Shown here: positions 55,341-63,260 of the stretch, piece after piece
Numbering within the stretch: the stretch's first letter is position 1
Layout: every line of letters starts with the position of its first letter
Source: Sulfomarinibacter sp963741385
Lineage (GTDB): Bacteria > Acidobacteriota > Thermoanaerobaculia > Thermoanaerobaculales > Sulfomarinibacteraceae
Length of the DNA: 64,000 nt
Reading direction: 5' to 3'
NCBI GenBank assembly: GCA_963741385.1
Contig: CAVUHO010000014.1
Location: 186,001-250,000 of the forward strand
Translations under genes and position numbers: made by a program
The notes under the pieces: generated by a model
Told to the model about the DNA's origin: nothing
The model's input: the letters and a program-made list of their open reading frames with translations, nothing else
Database searches by the model: none

Positions 55341-55846
55341 CGGTTCACCGCGTACAGCTGGAGATCGGGGCCGTCCTCGGCGAGACGGACTTTCCCTTCG
55401 TGGGCCAGACCCATCTTCTCGAGCGTCTTGATCGAGGCGGTATTGTCCGCCTGGGTCACGGCGATGATCCGGTCGAGGCCGAGCTCCGAAAATGCGAATT
55501 CCATCATGGCGCTGCTCGCTTCGAACGCGAAGCCCTGCCTCCAGTGGGCGGGGAGGAAGGCGAAGCCGATGTCCACGTCCTCGAGCTCGCTGCGATCGAG
55601 CAGCGAAACGATGCCGATGACGGAGCCGTCCTTTTTGAGTTCGACCGCGAAGGGTCCGAATCCATTCTTCTCGTAACCCGCGATCGCGCGCTCTTCGATA
55701 TAGGTTTGCGCCTGGTCCAGCGTCTTCACGCCGCGGTCGCCGATGAAACGATGAAATGACGGCTGGTTGAGAAGGTCGAGTATGAACTCTGCATCGTCGG
55801 TGGTCAGCCTGCGCACGATCAGGCGATCGGTCTCGAGCTTTTTCAA
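55337..55846 (-). CDS. GNAT acetyltransferase (RimJ/RimL-like)
   Basis: 169 residues. MKKLETDRLIVRRLTTDDAE is the usual N-terminal strand-helix; FAFLPAHWRQGFAFEASSAM contains the acetyl-CoA-binding loop region and RIIAVTQADNTASIKTLEKM the C-terminal helix. Acceptor unknown; the family acetylates N-termini or small molecules. It begins a two-gene overlap with the PfpI gene. Confidence 0.85.
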   Translation of the reverse strand: MKKLETDRLIVRRLTTDDAEFILDLLNQPSFHRFIGDRGVKTLDQAQTYIEERAIAGYEKNGFGPFAVELKKDGSVIGIVSLLDRSELEDVDIGFAFLPAHWRQGFAFEASSAMMEFAFSELGLDRIIAVTQADNTASIKTLEKMGLAHEGKVRLAEDGPDLQLYAVNR

Positions 55847-55871
55847 CGTTGCTGCCTCCCGTCGGTCGCCA

Positions 55872-56354
55872 TCAGCCCTTCGGGTCCCGCGGCATCATAT
55901 GCTCCGGCATCTGCGCCGCCACCACCTCGCCCCGGGCGCAGATCTCGCCTTCGGCCGACACCGTCGCGGTGACCACCACCTTTCGGCCCGTGATCTCCTT
56001 GACCTGGCCGCGGATGACCAGCGGGACGCCGAGCGGGGTTGGGCGGAGGTACTGAACCTGCAGCGACGCGGTCACAAAGCGAAACGGAGGTTCTGTGCCC
56101 ATTTCGCGCCCCGCATCGCGATAGGCCGCCGCCGCTGCCGTTCCCGTGCCGTGGCAATCGATGAGCGATGCGATCAACCCCCCATACACATAGCCGGGGA
56201 TCGCGATGTGCTCGGGCCGGGGTTCAAACAGCGCGACCGTTTCGTCGCCGTCCCAATAGCTCTTGAGCTGCAGGCCGTGTTCGTTCAACCGGCCGCACCC
56301 GTAACAGTGGCTCAGTTCGTCGGGGTAAAAATCCTGGAACGCTTTCTCAGTCAT
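55872..56354 (-). CDS. Hotdog-fold thioesterase (PaaI-like)
   Basis: About 160 residues from M9 (MTEKAFQDFYPDELSHCYGC), a better start than 56378. Hotdog-type features: HIAIPGYVYGGLIASLIDCH with the catalytic-helix aspartate/histidine region, and RFVTASLQVQYLRPTPLGVP. CYGCGRLNEHG at the N-terminus is typical of this subfamily. Substrate unknown. It is separated from the GNAT gene by 25 bases. Confidence 0.82.
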   Translation of the reverse strand: MTEKAFQDFYPDELSHCYGCGRLNEHGLQLKSYWDGDETVALFEPRPEHIAIPGYVYGGLIASLIDCHGTGTAAAAAYRDAGREMGTEPPFRFVTASLQVQYLRPTPLGVPLVIRGQVKEITGRKVVVTATVSAEGEICARGEVVAAQMPEHMMPRDPKG

Positions 56355-56447
56355 CGAAGACCTCTCCATTCGCGACATGTGCTCGGGGGAAACGATGGCC
56401 CCAACGGATTTCCAGGCCGGGGCTGCATTGCGCCGACTCCATCTTAC

Positions 56448-56918
56448 TCACGCCTGGGTGGGGGAGGGGTTCTGCCGACGAATCGATTGCACCGCCTCGT
56501 CGAGTTTCTGCAGGAACATCGACCGGTCCCGTTTGGTGAGGGGCGGCGGTCCGCCGGTGATCTCGCCGGCGCCGCGGAGGTCCGCCAACAGACCTCTGGT
56601 CGCCACAGCCTGACCGATGTTGTTCTCGGTAAATGGCTTGCCGGTCGATCCGATGACCCGCGCGCCGGCCTTCAGACAGCGGCTCGCCAACGGGATATCG
56701 GCGGTGATCACGATGTCGTGGGGCTGCACGTGGTCGGCGATCCAATCGTCGGCGGCGTCGAACCCACCGCCCACCACCTCGAGCGCGAGCCAGTTTTCAT
56801 CAGGGACCCGCATCCACGAGTTGGTCACCAACGTCACATCGAGACCGTATCTGGTTGCGACGCGGTACACCTCCTGTTTGACCGGGCACGCGTCGGCATC
56901 GACAAAAATGTGCAGCAA
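56448..56918 (-). CDS. YaiI/YqxD-family (DUF188) protein
   Basis: About 156 residues. HIFVDADACPVKQEVYRVAT, VTNSWMRVP and TADIPLASRCLKAGA, DPLTKRDRSMFLQKLDEAV-like end (PPLTKRDRSMFLQKLDEAV) are the family's conserved blocks, forming a PIN-like nuclease fold. The start is a TTG near 56918 (GTGAGGG upstream) since homology begins at HIFVDADA; a longer frame reaches 56981. Function unknown. Confidence 0.85.
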   Translation of the reverse strand: MLHIFVDADACPVKQEVYRVATRYGLDVTLVTNSWMRVPDENWLALEVVGGGFDAADDWIADHVQPHDIVITADIPLASRCLKAGARVIGSTGKPFTENNIGQAVATRGLLADLRGAGEITGGPPPLTKRDRSMFLQKLDEAVQSIRRQNPSPTQA

Positions 56919-57045
56919 ACGAAAACCCTCACTCTCACGCTGGACATCGTATACAAAAGCGGCAGCGAAGTCGCCTTGCACCCAACCCGAGGGCCGGCTC
57001 AGACATCACTCTCCCCGATTCTTGAACTCACCGAAGTTCTGCCTC

Positions 57046-57648
57046 TCAGCTTTTCTCATCGGGCCCTGGGCGGTTTCCGGACTTCGACGAACCGGGTATG
57101 AACCGAGTGGTGCGGGCACAGTACGACGCGTAGGCAGGGCCGAGCGAGCGCAGCAGCGCTTTTTCCTCCTGACGGACGCGGATGGACATTCCCAGGGCAA
57201 TCGGAACGAGCAGCGCGAGCAAGCTGAGCCAGTTTGAAAAGTACACGCCGAACCCCAGAAACGCGATGAGGAGGCCGGTGTAGGACGGGTGGCGGACGAA
57301 ACGATAGAGCCCGGTCTGGACCACCTCGTGGTCGGAGTGGATCGCCACATCGACGGTGAAGAGCCTACCGAGCGTGAGGATGGCGGTCCACCGGACGACC
57401 AGGCCAAACACCATCAAGACCAGTGCGGAGACGTGGATGACGGACAGCGAAACATCGATGTGGGTCGAGGGTAGCCGCTGGGCTGCAAAGGCCAGGGCCA
57501 CCCCGAGGCCGATGGTGAACCAGAGCACCGCCATGGAGCCCCTGTCCTCGCTCTGCGCCGATCGGTGGTGCGACCGCTTGATCACCGCGAGCGCAACTTC
57601 AGACACCGGGAAAGCCGCGATCACGACCAGAAGAATGCGCTCAATCAC
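57046..57648 (-). CDS. Isoprenylcysteine carboxyl methyltransferase-like membrane protein
   Basis: 200 residues with about five membrane helices. FVRHPSYTGLLIAFLGFGVY and VRQEEKALLRSLGPAYASYC are the ICMT/phospholipid-methyltransferase-family signatures; the C-terminal histidine/proline motif HPSY lies in the predicted SAM-binding loop. Bacterial members methylate small molecules or lipids. No linked partner. Confidence 0.85.
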   Translation of the reverse strand: MIERILLVVIAAFPVSEVALAVIKRSHHRSAQSEDRGSMAVLWFTIGLGVALAFAAQRLPSTHIDVSLSVIHVSALVLMVFGLVVRWTAILTLGRLFTVDVAIHSDHEVVQTGLYRFVRHPSYTGLLIAFLGFGVYFSNWLSLLALLVPIALGMSIRVRQEEKALLRSLGPAYASYCARTTRFIPGSSKSGNRPGPDEKS

Positions 57649-57725
57649 TCCTGCTCCTCACGTCGGTGGCCACCGATCGTATCTGATCCGGCCGCTGGCA
57701 CCCCTCTGTGTGCCCGCCCGAGGGA

Positions 57726-58277
57726 TCAGCGGGGTTGGTCTTTGTACCCGGCTACGAAACGCCAGTTCGCCTGGTATTCGGAGGGAGGTGCGTGTTCATC
57801 TCGCAGCTTGGCGAGAGTCTCTCGCCGAACGATGACCTCGACGACCCCTATCACTTTGTGGTGAGAACCGACCGCCTGTTGGAAGGAGTTGAAGAAGTGG
57901 ACGTCGATGTACGCCCACTCCAAAACGCGGTCGCTCCTCGCCAGTGCCGCGCAAACTCGGGCCGCACCGTTCAGTTCGAGTTCGAGGTTTGGCTCGTACC
58001 GACTTCCCTCGCTCTCGGCCCAGACATCGACCTGCAGGCCATGTCCCGGCTCACCGGTACTCCAGACTCCGGACGCCGTGACGTTCTTGATCGAAAGCCC
58101 GAGATCCGCGTCGTCAAGAGCTTGGGCTACGTACGACGACGTCGAGCACCCACCACTCAGCAGCGTCAGAAACAGCAAGCGGGCCGCGTGCTGCAGTGAA
58201 ACGCGAAATAGAAACGTGCCCGGACCGGGCCTCGAGCCTGAACTCAGGTTTGAGGAGTGCGGGCCGATGGGAATCAC
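57726..58277 (-). CDS. Hypothetical lipoprotein
   Basis: About 183 residues from a GTG at 58277, chosen because upstream codons overlap the AHSA1-type gene. The signal/lipobox AARLLFLTLLSGGCSTSSYV is clear. The rest shows beta-strand character (LGLSIKNVTASGVWSTGEPG; AYIDVHFFNSFQQAVGSHHK) with no recognised domain. It follows the AHSA1 gene closely and could be co-transcribed. Start uncertain because the n-region is long. Confidence 0.6.
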   Translation of the reverse strand: MIPIGPHSSNLSSGSRPGPGTFLFRVSLQHAARLLFLTLLSGGCSTSSYVAQALDDADLGLSIKNVTASGVWSTGEPGHGLQVDVWAESEGSRYEPNLELELNGAARVCAALARSDRVLEWAYIDVHFFNSFQQAVGSHHKVIGVVEVIVRRETLAKLRDEHAPPSEYQANWRFVAGYKDQPR

Positions 58278-58287
58278 GGGCGTCGCC

Positions 58288-58737
58288 TCATTCGTCGGGA
58301 ATTTCGGGCTCGACCAGGTTCGCAAGCTGCGCAAGCGATTCCTGCCAACCGAGGTAGCACATCTCGAGTGGAATGGCCTCGGGGAGACCCTCCTGCACCA
58401 CGTTCAACTCGGTTCCGCACGATACCTGTTTGAACGCAACCGCCGTCTCCATTTCTCCGGGCAGATCCGGGTCGTCGAAGCTGTCGGTGTAACGTATCTT
58501 CTCATTCGGCACGAGCTCACGATATTCGCCGCCGAAGGAGTGGCTGCGGCCGGTTGAAAAATTGGTGAACGACATCTTGTAGGTGCCGCCAACTCTGGCA
58601 TTCATGTGGTGCACCCTGCAGGTGAAGCCGTACGGTGGAAGCCACTTGGAGACAGCCTCGGCATCCAGAAACGCCCTGTACAGCCGCTCCGGACTCGCAC
58701 GGAGCACGCGGTGAAGTCGGACGGTGCCTGTCGTCAT
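58288..58737 (-). CDS. SRPBCC/AHSA1-family protein
   Basis: 149 residues from ATG 58737 with GGAG upstream. MTTGTVRLHRVLRASPERLY and RAFLDAEAVSKWLPPYGF begin the START-like fold; YKMSFTNFSTGRSHSFGGEY, YLGWQESLAQLANLVEP and the C-terminal helix complete it. The family binds hydrophobic ligands or acts with ArsR-type regulators; no such regulator is adjacent. Confidence 0.85.
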   Translation of the reverse strand: MTTGTVRLHRVLRASPERLYRAFLDAEAVSKWLPPYGFTCRVHHMNARVGGTYKMSFTNFSTGRSHSFGGEYRELVPNEKIRYTDSFDDPDLPGEMETAVAFKQVSCGTELNVVQEGLPEAIPLEMCYLGWQESLAQLANLVEPEIPDE

Positions 58738-58756
58738 GATGGATTCTCCTTCCGGG

Positions 58757-58942
58757 TCACGGATTGGTCCGAGTCGATTCCAGAACACTCTGCACCTCGG
58801 CGGCAAGTCGGTCGAGGTTTTGCTCGTTCGCCTTCTCCACCAGTGGAGCCCCGGCATCTCCGAGGCCCTGCTGGAAAGAGTTCTTATGTACCACTTGGTC
58901 CTTCCGCTGCAGATTGAAGAAGTGAGGCCAACCACTTTGCAT
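58757..58942 (-). CDS. Short hypothetical protein
   Basis: 61 residues; the C-terminal half (APLVEKANEQNLDRLAAEVQ) is an amphipathic helix that looks protein-like. It ends 20 bases before the AHSA1 gene. Its 5' end overlaps the 3' end of the upstream membrane-protein gene. No domain recognised; may be a remnant. Confidence 0.35.
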   Translation of the reverse strand: MQSGWPHFFNLQRKDQVVHKNSFQQGLGDAGAPLVEKANEQNLDRLAAEVQSVLESTRTNP

Positions 58943-59575
58943 CCGTTGCCGAGAGCTTTATTGGCATCATTCGGTAGGAAGCAAAGCTCTTCGCCACAAA
59001 CTCCAGACCGACTTCTCGCTCGTTGTCCTTGTTTTCGAAAGTGTGGACCTTGACTGAGACATTCATCAGGCTAGTCCCTTTTCCGGTGACCTCACCGATC
59101 GTGTGCTGAATGGGCGCCCCGAACAGAACTCCCTTTAACCCCCGATACTTGATGACCTTGAAGAGAAACGAGCCGACCACCAGGGCGAACACGGCCAAGA
59201 AGAAGATCTCGAAAAGCCCCAGGTGAGGAGCAAGGCCCTGCTGGGCTCATGCCAGCGCACTTCGTCGTCATCAGCCTGCCCTACGATCATGTGGGTTTCG
59301 ACGATCAACCCATTTCGTGGCGAGCAGATTCGCATTGTTATCTCTGATGGCCAAAGTTCATCCACAGCCAACTCGTCGAGTAGGTCTGACGGGCCATCCG
59401 CGACGATCCCTACCAACGGGATAACACCCCTTTTCGTAACGAAATGCTCACCAACAAGGAGGTCTCCCTCAACGTGAAGAGGGCCGAGTACCGTCGGGAC
59501 AGTAATGACGTCGCGGCGGCATCCGCCGCACGCAATCGCCACGATTACGAGGACAAATGACTGAATGACTCGCAC
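58884..59575 (-). pseudogene. Small membrane lipoprotein gene with a one-base frameshift
   Basis: Two overlapping frames look like one protein of about 230 residues. The N-terminal frame (MRVIQSFVLVIVAIACGGCR, lipobox-like) reads ...SRALLLTWG and then a nonsense tail. The other frame continues with LFEIFFLAVFALVVGSFLF, a membrane helix, and a C-terminal domain (YRMMPIKLSATDAKWLASLL). Adding one G to the C/G run at 59217-59220 joins them as TWGLFEIFFLAVF. Either an assembly indel or genuine overlap of two genes. Function unknown. Confidence 0.6.
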
Positions 59576-59591
59576 TCTTCGACCCTGATAA

Positions 59592-59652
59592 GCCTAACGC
59601 TTCGGTTCAGCGGCGGCGCGCGAGCGCCGTCCGCTGAAACCGATTGTTGGGC
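59592..59652 (-). repeat. attC site 1 (integron recombination site)
   Basis: 61 bases. Plus-strand GCCTAAC (59592-59598) and GTTGGGC (59646-59652) are the core boxes; inside, TTCAGCGGC...GTCCGCTGAA forms the stem. On the minus strand it lies 60 bases after the DUF1254 stop. Its R'' box GCCCAAC is the exact complement of the cassette's 5' boundary taken from site 2 (GTTGGGC), as expected for one cassette. Confidence 0.85.
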
Positions 59653-59712
59653 GGCCACATACTGTGCCAACGTTGGCGTGTAATCGCGGCTACCGGTTAC
59701 CAGACGAGCATT

Positions 59713-61191
59713 TCACTTCCCCTGCACGACACCCGGCGGACTCCAGCTGCCTTCACCGGCCGGGAGAACAGAAGGCGCCTCCGTCTTCGGCCAATAGAGG
59801 CGCATGACGAGGTAGATCGGACCGTCGGGCGCAGGCAACCAGTTCGCTTCCTTCGCCTTGCCCGGCGAATCCTTCTGGATGTAAAGCGTCAGCGAGCCGT
59901 CCGCATTCTTCTTCATATCAGGCAGCATCGGCGAGTTGATGAGGTAGCGGTTGATCGGATTCTCAATCAACAGCTGCGTCTTGCCGTCGTACATCGTTAC
60001 CGACCAGAAGGCATTTACGGGCGGCAGCTGTCCGCCGGGGAAGGTCAGCGTGTAGTTGTGCTTGCTGCCGTCGAGTTCTTCACCTGTCGCGTCCGTGTGG
60101 GTCATCGGATACATGGCCTCGATCGCATCGTTCCCGTAGATGCCACCCTTGGCGGCGGCAGCGCGCTTGAGCCAATCGCCGTTGTAGAAAGCGCGGTCAC
60201 CGAACAGGGCACCTACCTGCCAACCGTTGATGATTTTCCTTCCGGAGTCGAGATACTTCGTGACTTTGTCGTCGCCTTCCTTCATCGCCACCAAAACGGC
60301 GGCCTTGTGTTCCAGTGACAGCTCTTTGAAGTCAAAGGTCTTGCCCGGGCCGATGCCGATACTGGCAAGCCGGCCGCGAAGCTCCTTGGTCTCAGGGGTG
60401 ACGGGCACGAACTCGAGGGCGGCGTCGAGATACGCATAGAAATTCGCCTTGATCCCCGCCGTCGTGGCCGGCAAAAAGTCGATCTTCGGTGCTGCGGCGG
60501 GCGCGGGCTGATTGAGGAAGGCCGAGAGCGTCTCGACTTGATAACCGGCCTGAATCTTCACCACGTTCGGCATGTCGTCGGCGTTGAACAGCTGGGTGCG
60601 GAAAAGAGTCAGCGCGAAGGGCGTTGTTGATGTAAATACCTTCTTGATATCCGCGGGCTTCTCGCCTTTCCAGTCAGGGCCGGCCACGAGATAGTGACCG
60701 GCATCCGGACCCGTCGCACGGGTGCCGATATAGCCATAGTTGTAGGTATTGCCGTCGATCAGCTGCACAGAATAGTAGCGCTCTTTGGGCACTGCCGGTA
60801 CCGAGATCACCATCGGCTCCGCCCGCAGGTCCAGCCAGACCATCGAATACGGCGTGTCGGCATTGGGTGTGACGACGGCAGTGTCTTTGTAAGTGAGCGT
60901 AGCGGCATCGTTATACATGGTGTTGAACGGCGCCTTGTATTGATCGGAGTTCTTGTCGACTGTGAACTCATTCATCACCGCGTAGTTCATCACGATCGGC
61001 AGGCCGTAGATGAACGCCTCCTCGGCGATGGCCTTCGTCTCGTCGATACCAGGCGCCGCGATACCTGCCTTTTTATCGGCTTGTTCTGCAGCCATAATGG
61101 GGTCGGCTTTCTTATCACAGCCGGTTAACAGCGCTACAGCGAAGACGCTGCAAAAAGCGCCGGACAAAACCATGAGTCTTGATTTGTTCAT
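59713..61191 (-). CDS. DUF1254/DUF1214 lipoprotein (cassette gene)
   Basis: 492 residues from ATG 61191 (AAGGAGGGACAA upstream). Signal ends in VALLTGCDKK, a lipobox. The N-terminal DUF1254 (EAFIYGLPIVMNYAVMNEFT; VTPNADTPYSMVWLDLRAEP) and C-terminal DUF1214 (FWSVTMYDGKTQLLIENPIN) domains are complete. Their function is unresolved. It is unusually large for an integron cassette gene, has a typical ~60-base spacing to attC site 1, and has codon use like the flanks. Confidence 0.85.
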   Translation of the reverse strand: MNKSRLMVLSGAFCSVFAVALLTGCDKKADPIMAAEQADKKAGIAAPGIDETKAIAEEAFIYGLPIVMNYAVMNEFTVDKNSDQYKAPFNTMYNDAATLTYKDTAVVTPNADTPYSMVWLDLRAEPMVISVPAVPKERYYSVQLIDGNTYNYGYIGTRATGPDAGHYLVAGPDWKGEKPADIKKVFTSTTPFALTLFRTQLFNADDMPNVVKIQAGYQVETLSAFLNQPAPAAAPKIDFLPATTAGIKANFYAYLDAALEFVPVTPETKELRGRLASIGIGPGKTFDFKELSLEHKAAVLVAMKEGDDKVTKYLDSGRKIINGWQVGALFGDRAFYNGDWLKRAAAAKGGIYGNDAIEAMYPMTHTDATGEELDGSKHNYTLTFPGGQLPPVNAFWSVTMYDGKTQLLIENPINRYLINSPMLPDMKKNADGSLTLYIQKDSPGKAKEANWLPAPDGPIYLVMRLYWPKTEAPSVLPAGEGSWSPPGVVQGK

Positions 61192-61252
61192 TTGTCCCTC
61201 CTTCAGGTTTGCTTGCATTGACAATAGATTCAGGATCGCTCTCGGTCAGGCC

Positions 61253-61321
61253 GCCCAACGGTCCGAGTTCAGCGGACCACACCCGCCGCGGGTGAGGGTC
61301 CGCTGGAATGAGGTGTTAGGC
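61253..61321 (-). repeat. attC site 2
   Basis: 69 bases: GCCCAAC (61253-61259) to GTTAGGC (61315-61321), with GTCCGAGTTCAGCGGACC and GGTCCGCTGGAA forming the stem. The stop codon of the 77-residue gene (61316-61318) lies inside the R box. Confidence 0.88.
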
Positions 61322-61549
61322 TGAAGCTTCTTCGAATACGGCCGTTGCAGCTTTAGGGAGGATGATCGGAACAAAAAACTCCGAAGGGAAAAGATAGTCC
61401 TCGCCTGACTCATCGATGACGCGGATCAATCGATCATCGCCATCCGGTTCACCGGCCAACCGAAGATAGACCTTTCGCTTTTCGAGGGATACTTCGAAAC
61501 CCTCGTTTTCAACGCACAACACGAATGAAATACCTTGCTCGATCATCAT
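61316..61549 (-). CDS. 77-residue cassette protein of unknown function
   Basis: 77 residues with a beta-strand-rich pattern (ISFVLCVENEGFEVSLEKRK; LIRVIDESGEDYLFPSEFFV). Similar small proteins with a DESGEDYLYP-type motif occur as hypotheticals, and I believe often in mobile regions, from memory. Start ATG 61549 lies three bases after the stop of a short upstream frame. Its 3' end overlaps attC site 2, a normal cassette trait. Confidence 0.65.
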   Translation of the reverse strand: MMIEQGISFVLCVENEGFEVSLEKRKVYLRLAGEPDGDDRLIRVIDESGEDYLFPSEFFVPIILPKAATAVFEEASA

Positions 61550-61552
61550 TTT

Positions 61553-61675
61553 TCAATCCATCAGGCGCTTGACCTCCCGGATCGCTTTCCCCGCAGCAAT
61601 CGTCTCGACGTCACTGATTTCACCAACTATTTCGAAGAACACATGAGGATTGTACTCGACACAGTGAAAGGCCTA
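61553..61675 (-). CDS. Short cassette reading frame lacking a clear start
   Basis: Frame open from the cassette boundary: AFHCVEYNPHVFFEIVGEIS then DVETIAAGKAIREVKRLMD and a stop at 61553. The only usual start is GTG at 61642, leaving 30 residues. The sequence looks like a real protein fragment, possibly the partner of the 77-residue gene, cut short by the attC boundary. Confidence 0.4.
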
Positions 61676-61739
61676 ACGGTCCGAATTCAGCGGACCGAAC
61701 CCGGCAGGGTTTGGGTCCGCTGAAACGATCATGTTAAGC
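61671..61739 (-). repeat. attC site 3
   Basis: 69 bases: GCCTAAC (61671-61677) to GTTAAGC (61733-61739); TTCAGCGGACC and GGGTCCGCTGAA form the stem. It lies seven bases after the higA stop on the minus strand. Confidence 0.88.
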
Positions 61740-61745
61740 ATCGGA

Positions 61746-62051
61746 TCACACCGACTCTTGGTAGACCGAAACCTCTTCTTCCAGGACGCCCCGCAGCCGC
61801 TCCTTTTCGGTTTCGAGGTCGAACCGCAACTGGAGGTTCAGCCAGAATCGTTCGCTCGTCCCGAAGAAACGGGACAGCCGCAGGGCAGTATCAGCAGAGA
61901 TGCCGCGCTTTTCGTGAACGATCTCGTTGATGCGCCTCGGAGGAACACTGATCTCCTTTGCCAAGCGGTACTGACTGATCCCGAGAGGATTCAGGAACTC
62001 CTCCAGGAGGATCTCGCCAGGATGGATCGGGTCAAGGAATGCAGCAGTCAT
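61746..62051 (-). CDS. higA: HigA-family antitoxin
   Basis: 101 residues with an XRE-type helix-turn-helix (HPGEILLEEFLNPLGISQYR; LAKEISVPPRRINEIVHEKR) and the C-terminal FFGTSERFWLNLQLRFDLET of the HigA/VapI family. It neutralises the HigB-type toxin encoded three bases upstream and would autorepress the operon. Gene order toxin then antitoxin is typical for higBA. It is carried in an attC cassette, a common location for toxin-antitoxin pairs. Confidence 0.9.
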   Translation of the reverse strand: MTAAFLDPIHPGEILLEEFLNPLGISQYRLAKEISVPPRRINEIVHEKRGISADTALRLSRFFGTSERFWLNLQLRFDLETEKERLRGVLEEEVSVYQESV

Positions 62052-62053
62052 TT

Positions 62054-62344
62054 CTATTTCCCTTTGTGATAGTCCACGATTTCCACCGCATCTGCTTCAC
62101 CGTCTTGCCACGTGAAGCAGATTCTCCATCGTTCGTTGATACGAATACTGTGCTGCCCCTTTCGATCCCCTTTCAGTTGCTCCAGTCGGTTTCCTGGGGG
62201 GATTCGTAGGTCCTCCAGCGAGTCCGCACCGTCGATGAGAAGGAGCTTTCGCAGTGCCAGATGATGGAGGTTCGCGGGGAATCGCTTCGACCGCTTCCGA
62301 TTGAAGATTGTCTCAGCGGCTGACCCCTTGAAACTCCGGATCAT
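62054..62344 (-). CDS. higB: HigB-family RelE-like mRNA interferase toxin
   Basis: 96 residues of the RelE/HigB ribosome-dependent endoribonuclease fold: MIRSFKGSAAETIFNRKRSK, LRIPPGNRLEQLKGDRKGQH, SIRINERWRICFTW and a C-terminal VEIVDYHK. The basic active-site region is intact. The predicted transcription start is at or one base from the ATG, so the mRNA may be leaderless. Confidence 0.9.
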   Translation of the reverse strand: MIRSFKGSAAETIFNRKRSKRFPANLHHLALRKLLLIDGADSLEDLRIPPGNRLEQLKGDRKGQHSIRINERWRICFTWQDGEADAVEIVDYHKGK

Positions 62345-62350
62345 GGTTCA

Positions 62351-62379
62351 ATAATAACGCCTTGCGTTAATAACGTCAA
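62351..62379 (-). promoter_or_regulatory. higBA promoter with overlapping inverted repeats
   Basis: On the minus strand TTGACG (62379-62374) and TATTAT (62356-62351) are 17 bases apart. The region also holds AACGC/GCGTT-type inverted repeats (62353-62386), fitting autorepression by HigA. The distance to the ATG at 62344 leaves almost no leader. Confidence 0.75.
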
Positions 62380-62390
62380 GCGTTATGCCT

Positions 62391-62462
62391 GCCTAACGAC
62401 CGAAGCTCAGCGGACCCCGCCTCGCCGAGGCGATGAGCGGGCCGAGGAACGAGGTGTTAGGC
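62391..62462 (-). repeat. attC site 4
   Basis: 72 bases: GCCTAAC (62391-62397) to GTTAGGC (62456-62462) with AGCTCAGCGGACC and GAGCGGGCCG forming the stem. It lies 50 bases after the RNase H-like gene. Confidence 0.87.
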
Positions 62463-62512
62463 GCCACGTCAGAGAAAATGTAGGCGGGGTCTGAGTTGAT
62501 TTGGGTTTGCAT

Positions 62513-62940
62513 TCACGGTACCGCCATTCGCGCGAGCCGATGAGCTTCATGGTATTTTCCGTCGCGAGACAAAAGAGAAATTTCACCTCTTGGAATTTGA
62601 CGAGCAGATTTCAAGACACTGCCATGAAGGTCTTCACGATCCAAACCAACCGCCGTACCGTGGTCCACTTTCAATTCGGTACGCATTTGGTTGAAATCGG
62701 AACGGATCTTGACGCATGTGGCTGAGTGACCCGCCGCAGATCTCGAGTGCACGGAAAATGGGGAAAATCTCGGCAGCGCTCGGCGGAATACCCAGGTATG
62801 CTTCAGAAGAATTCAGTGGCGATCGGGCCTAGGCTGTGCCCGGGCTTTTCGGTTGCTCTCATTACAATGCCAATTCCGACGATTCCCCGATCAAGGTCGA
62901 ATGAGGCATCTACAAAGAACGTATGACGCAATCCAGCCAT
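62513..62940 (-). pseudogene. RNase H-like cassette gene with two frame breaks
   Basis: Three minus-strand frames assemble into one RNase H-fold protein of about 142 residues. ATG 62940: MAGLRHTFFVDASFDLDRG (first strand with acidic residue). Shift near 62805: SEAYLGIPPSAAEIFPIFRA, then LEI (helix with the conserved glutamate). Shift near 62738: ATCVKIRSDFNQMRTELKVD and YHEAHRLARMAVP (later strand and helix). Removing one base at each break restores the frame. It fits between attC sites 4 and 5. RVT_3-type RNase H-like function is inferred from pattern only. Confidence 0.6.
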
Positions 62941-62963
62941 GGTTTCAATTACCTGCAACGCAA

Positions 62964-63182
62964 GCCTAACGGACGGGAGTTAAGCTGCGGCGCAGGCTAC
63001 AGGCGCACGCCGCGTGCGACTGTAGCCTGCGTCCGTCAGCTTGAACGCACGGTTGGCCGGCGCCGCGCCGGACACCGGGCGTACATTTAACTCCCGTCCG
63101 TTGGGGCGGCGCGAAGCGCCGCCGGCCAACGGTAAGAGTTTTACGGCGGCTTCGCTGCCGCAAAACTCTTACTTCGTTAGAC
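62964..63182 (-). repeat. Compound attC region 5
   Basis: First unit 62964-63058: GCCTAAC to GTTGGCC with the long stem AAGCTG...CGCAGGCTACAG pairing with CTGTAGCCTGCG...CAGCTT. Second unit 63124-63182: GGCCAAC to GTTAGAC, with GTAAGAGTTTT pairing with AAAACTCTTAC. Between them is a GTTGGGGCGGCGC/GCGCCGCCGGCCAAC palindrome. The R' box at 62964-62970 gives the RNase H cassette its TTAGGC boundary, matching its own R'' at site 4. Confidence 0.7.
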
Positions 63183-63260
63183 ACCCTAAAGCACTGGTTG
63201 AAATCGTGCTCCAAGAGCACCCTAACAGATTTGCACCGCGCCATCGTTCCTCCACCCATG

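Noticed and set aside
62501..62725. Plus-strand 74-codon frame in the attC array
   Set aside because: It is antisense to the better-supported RNase H-like frames.
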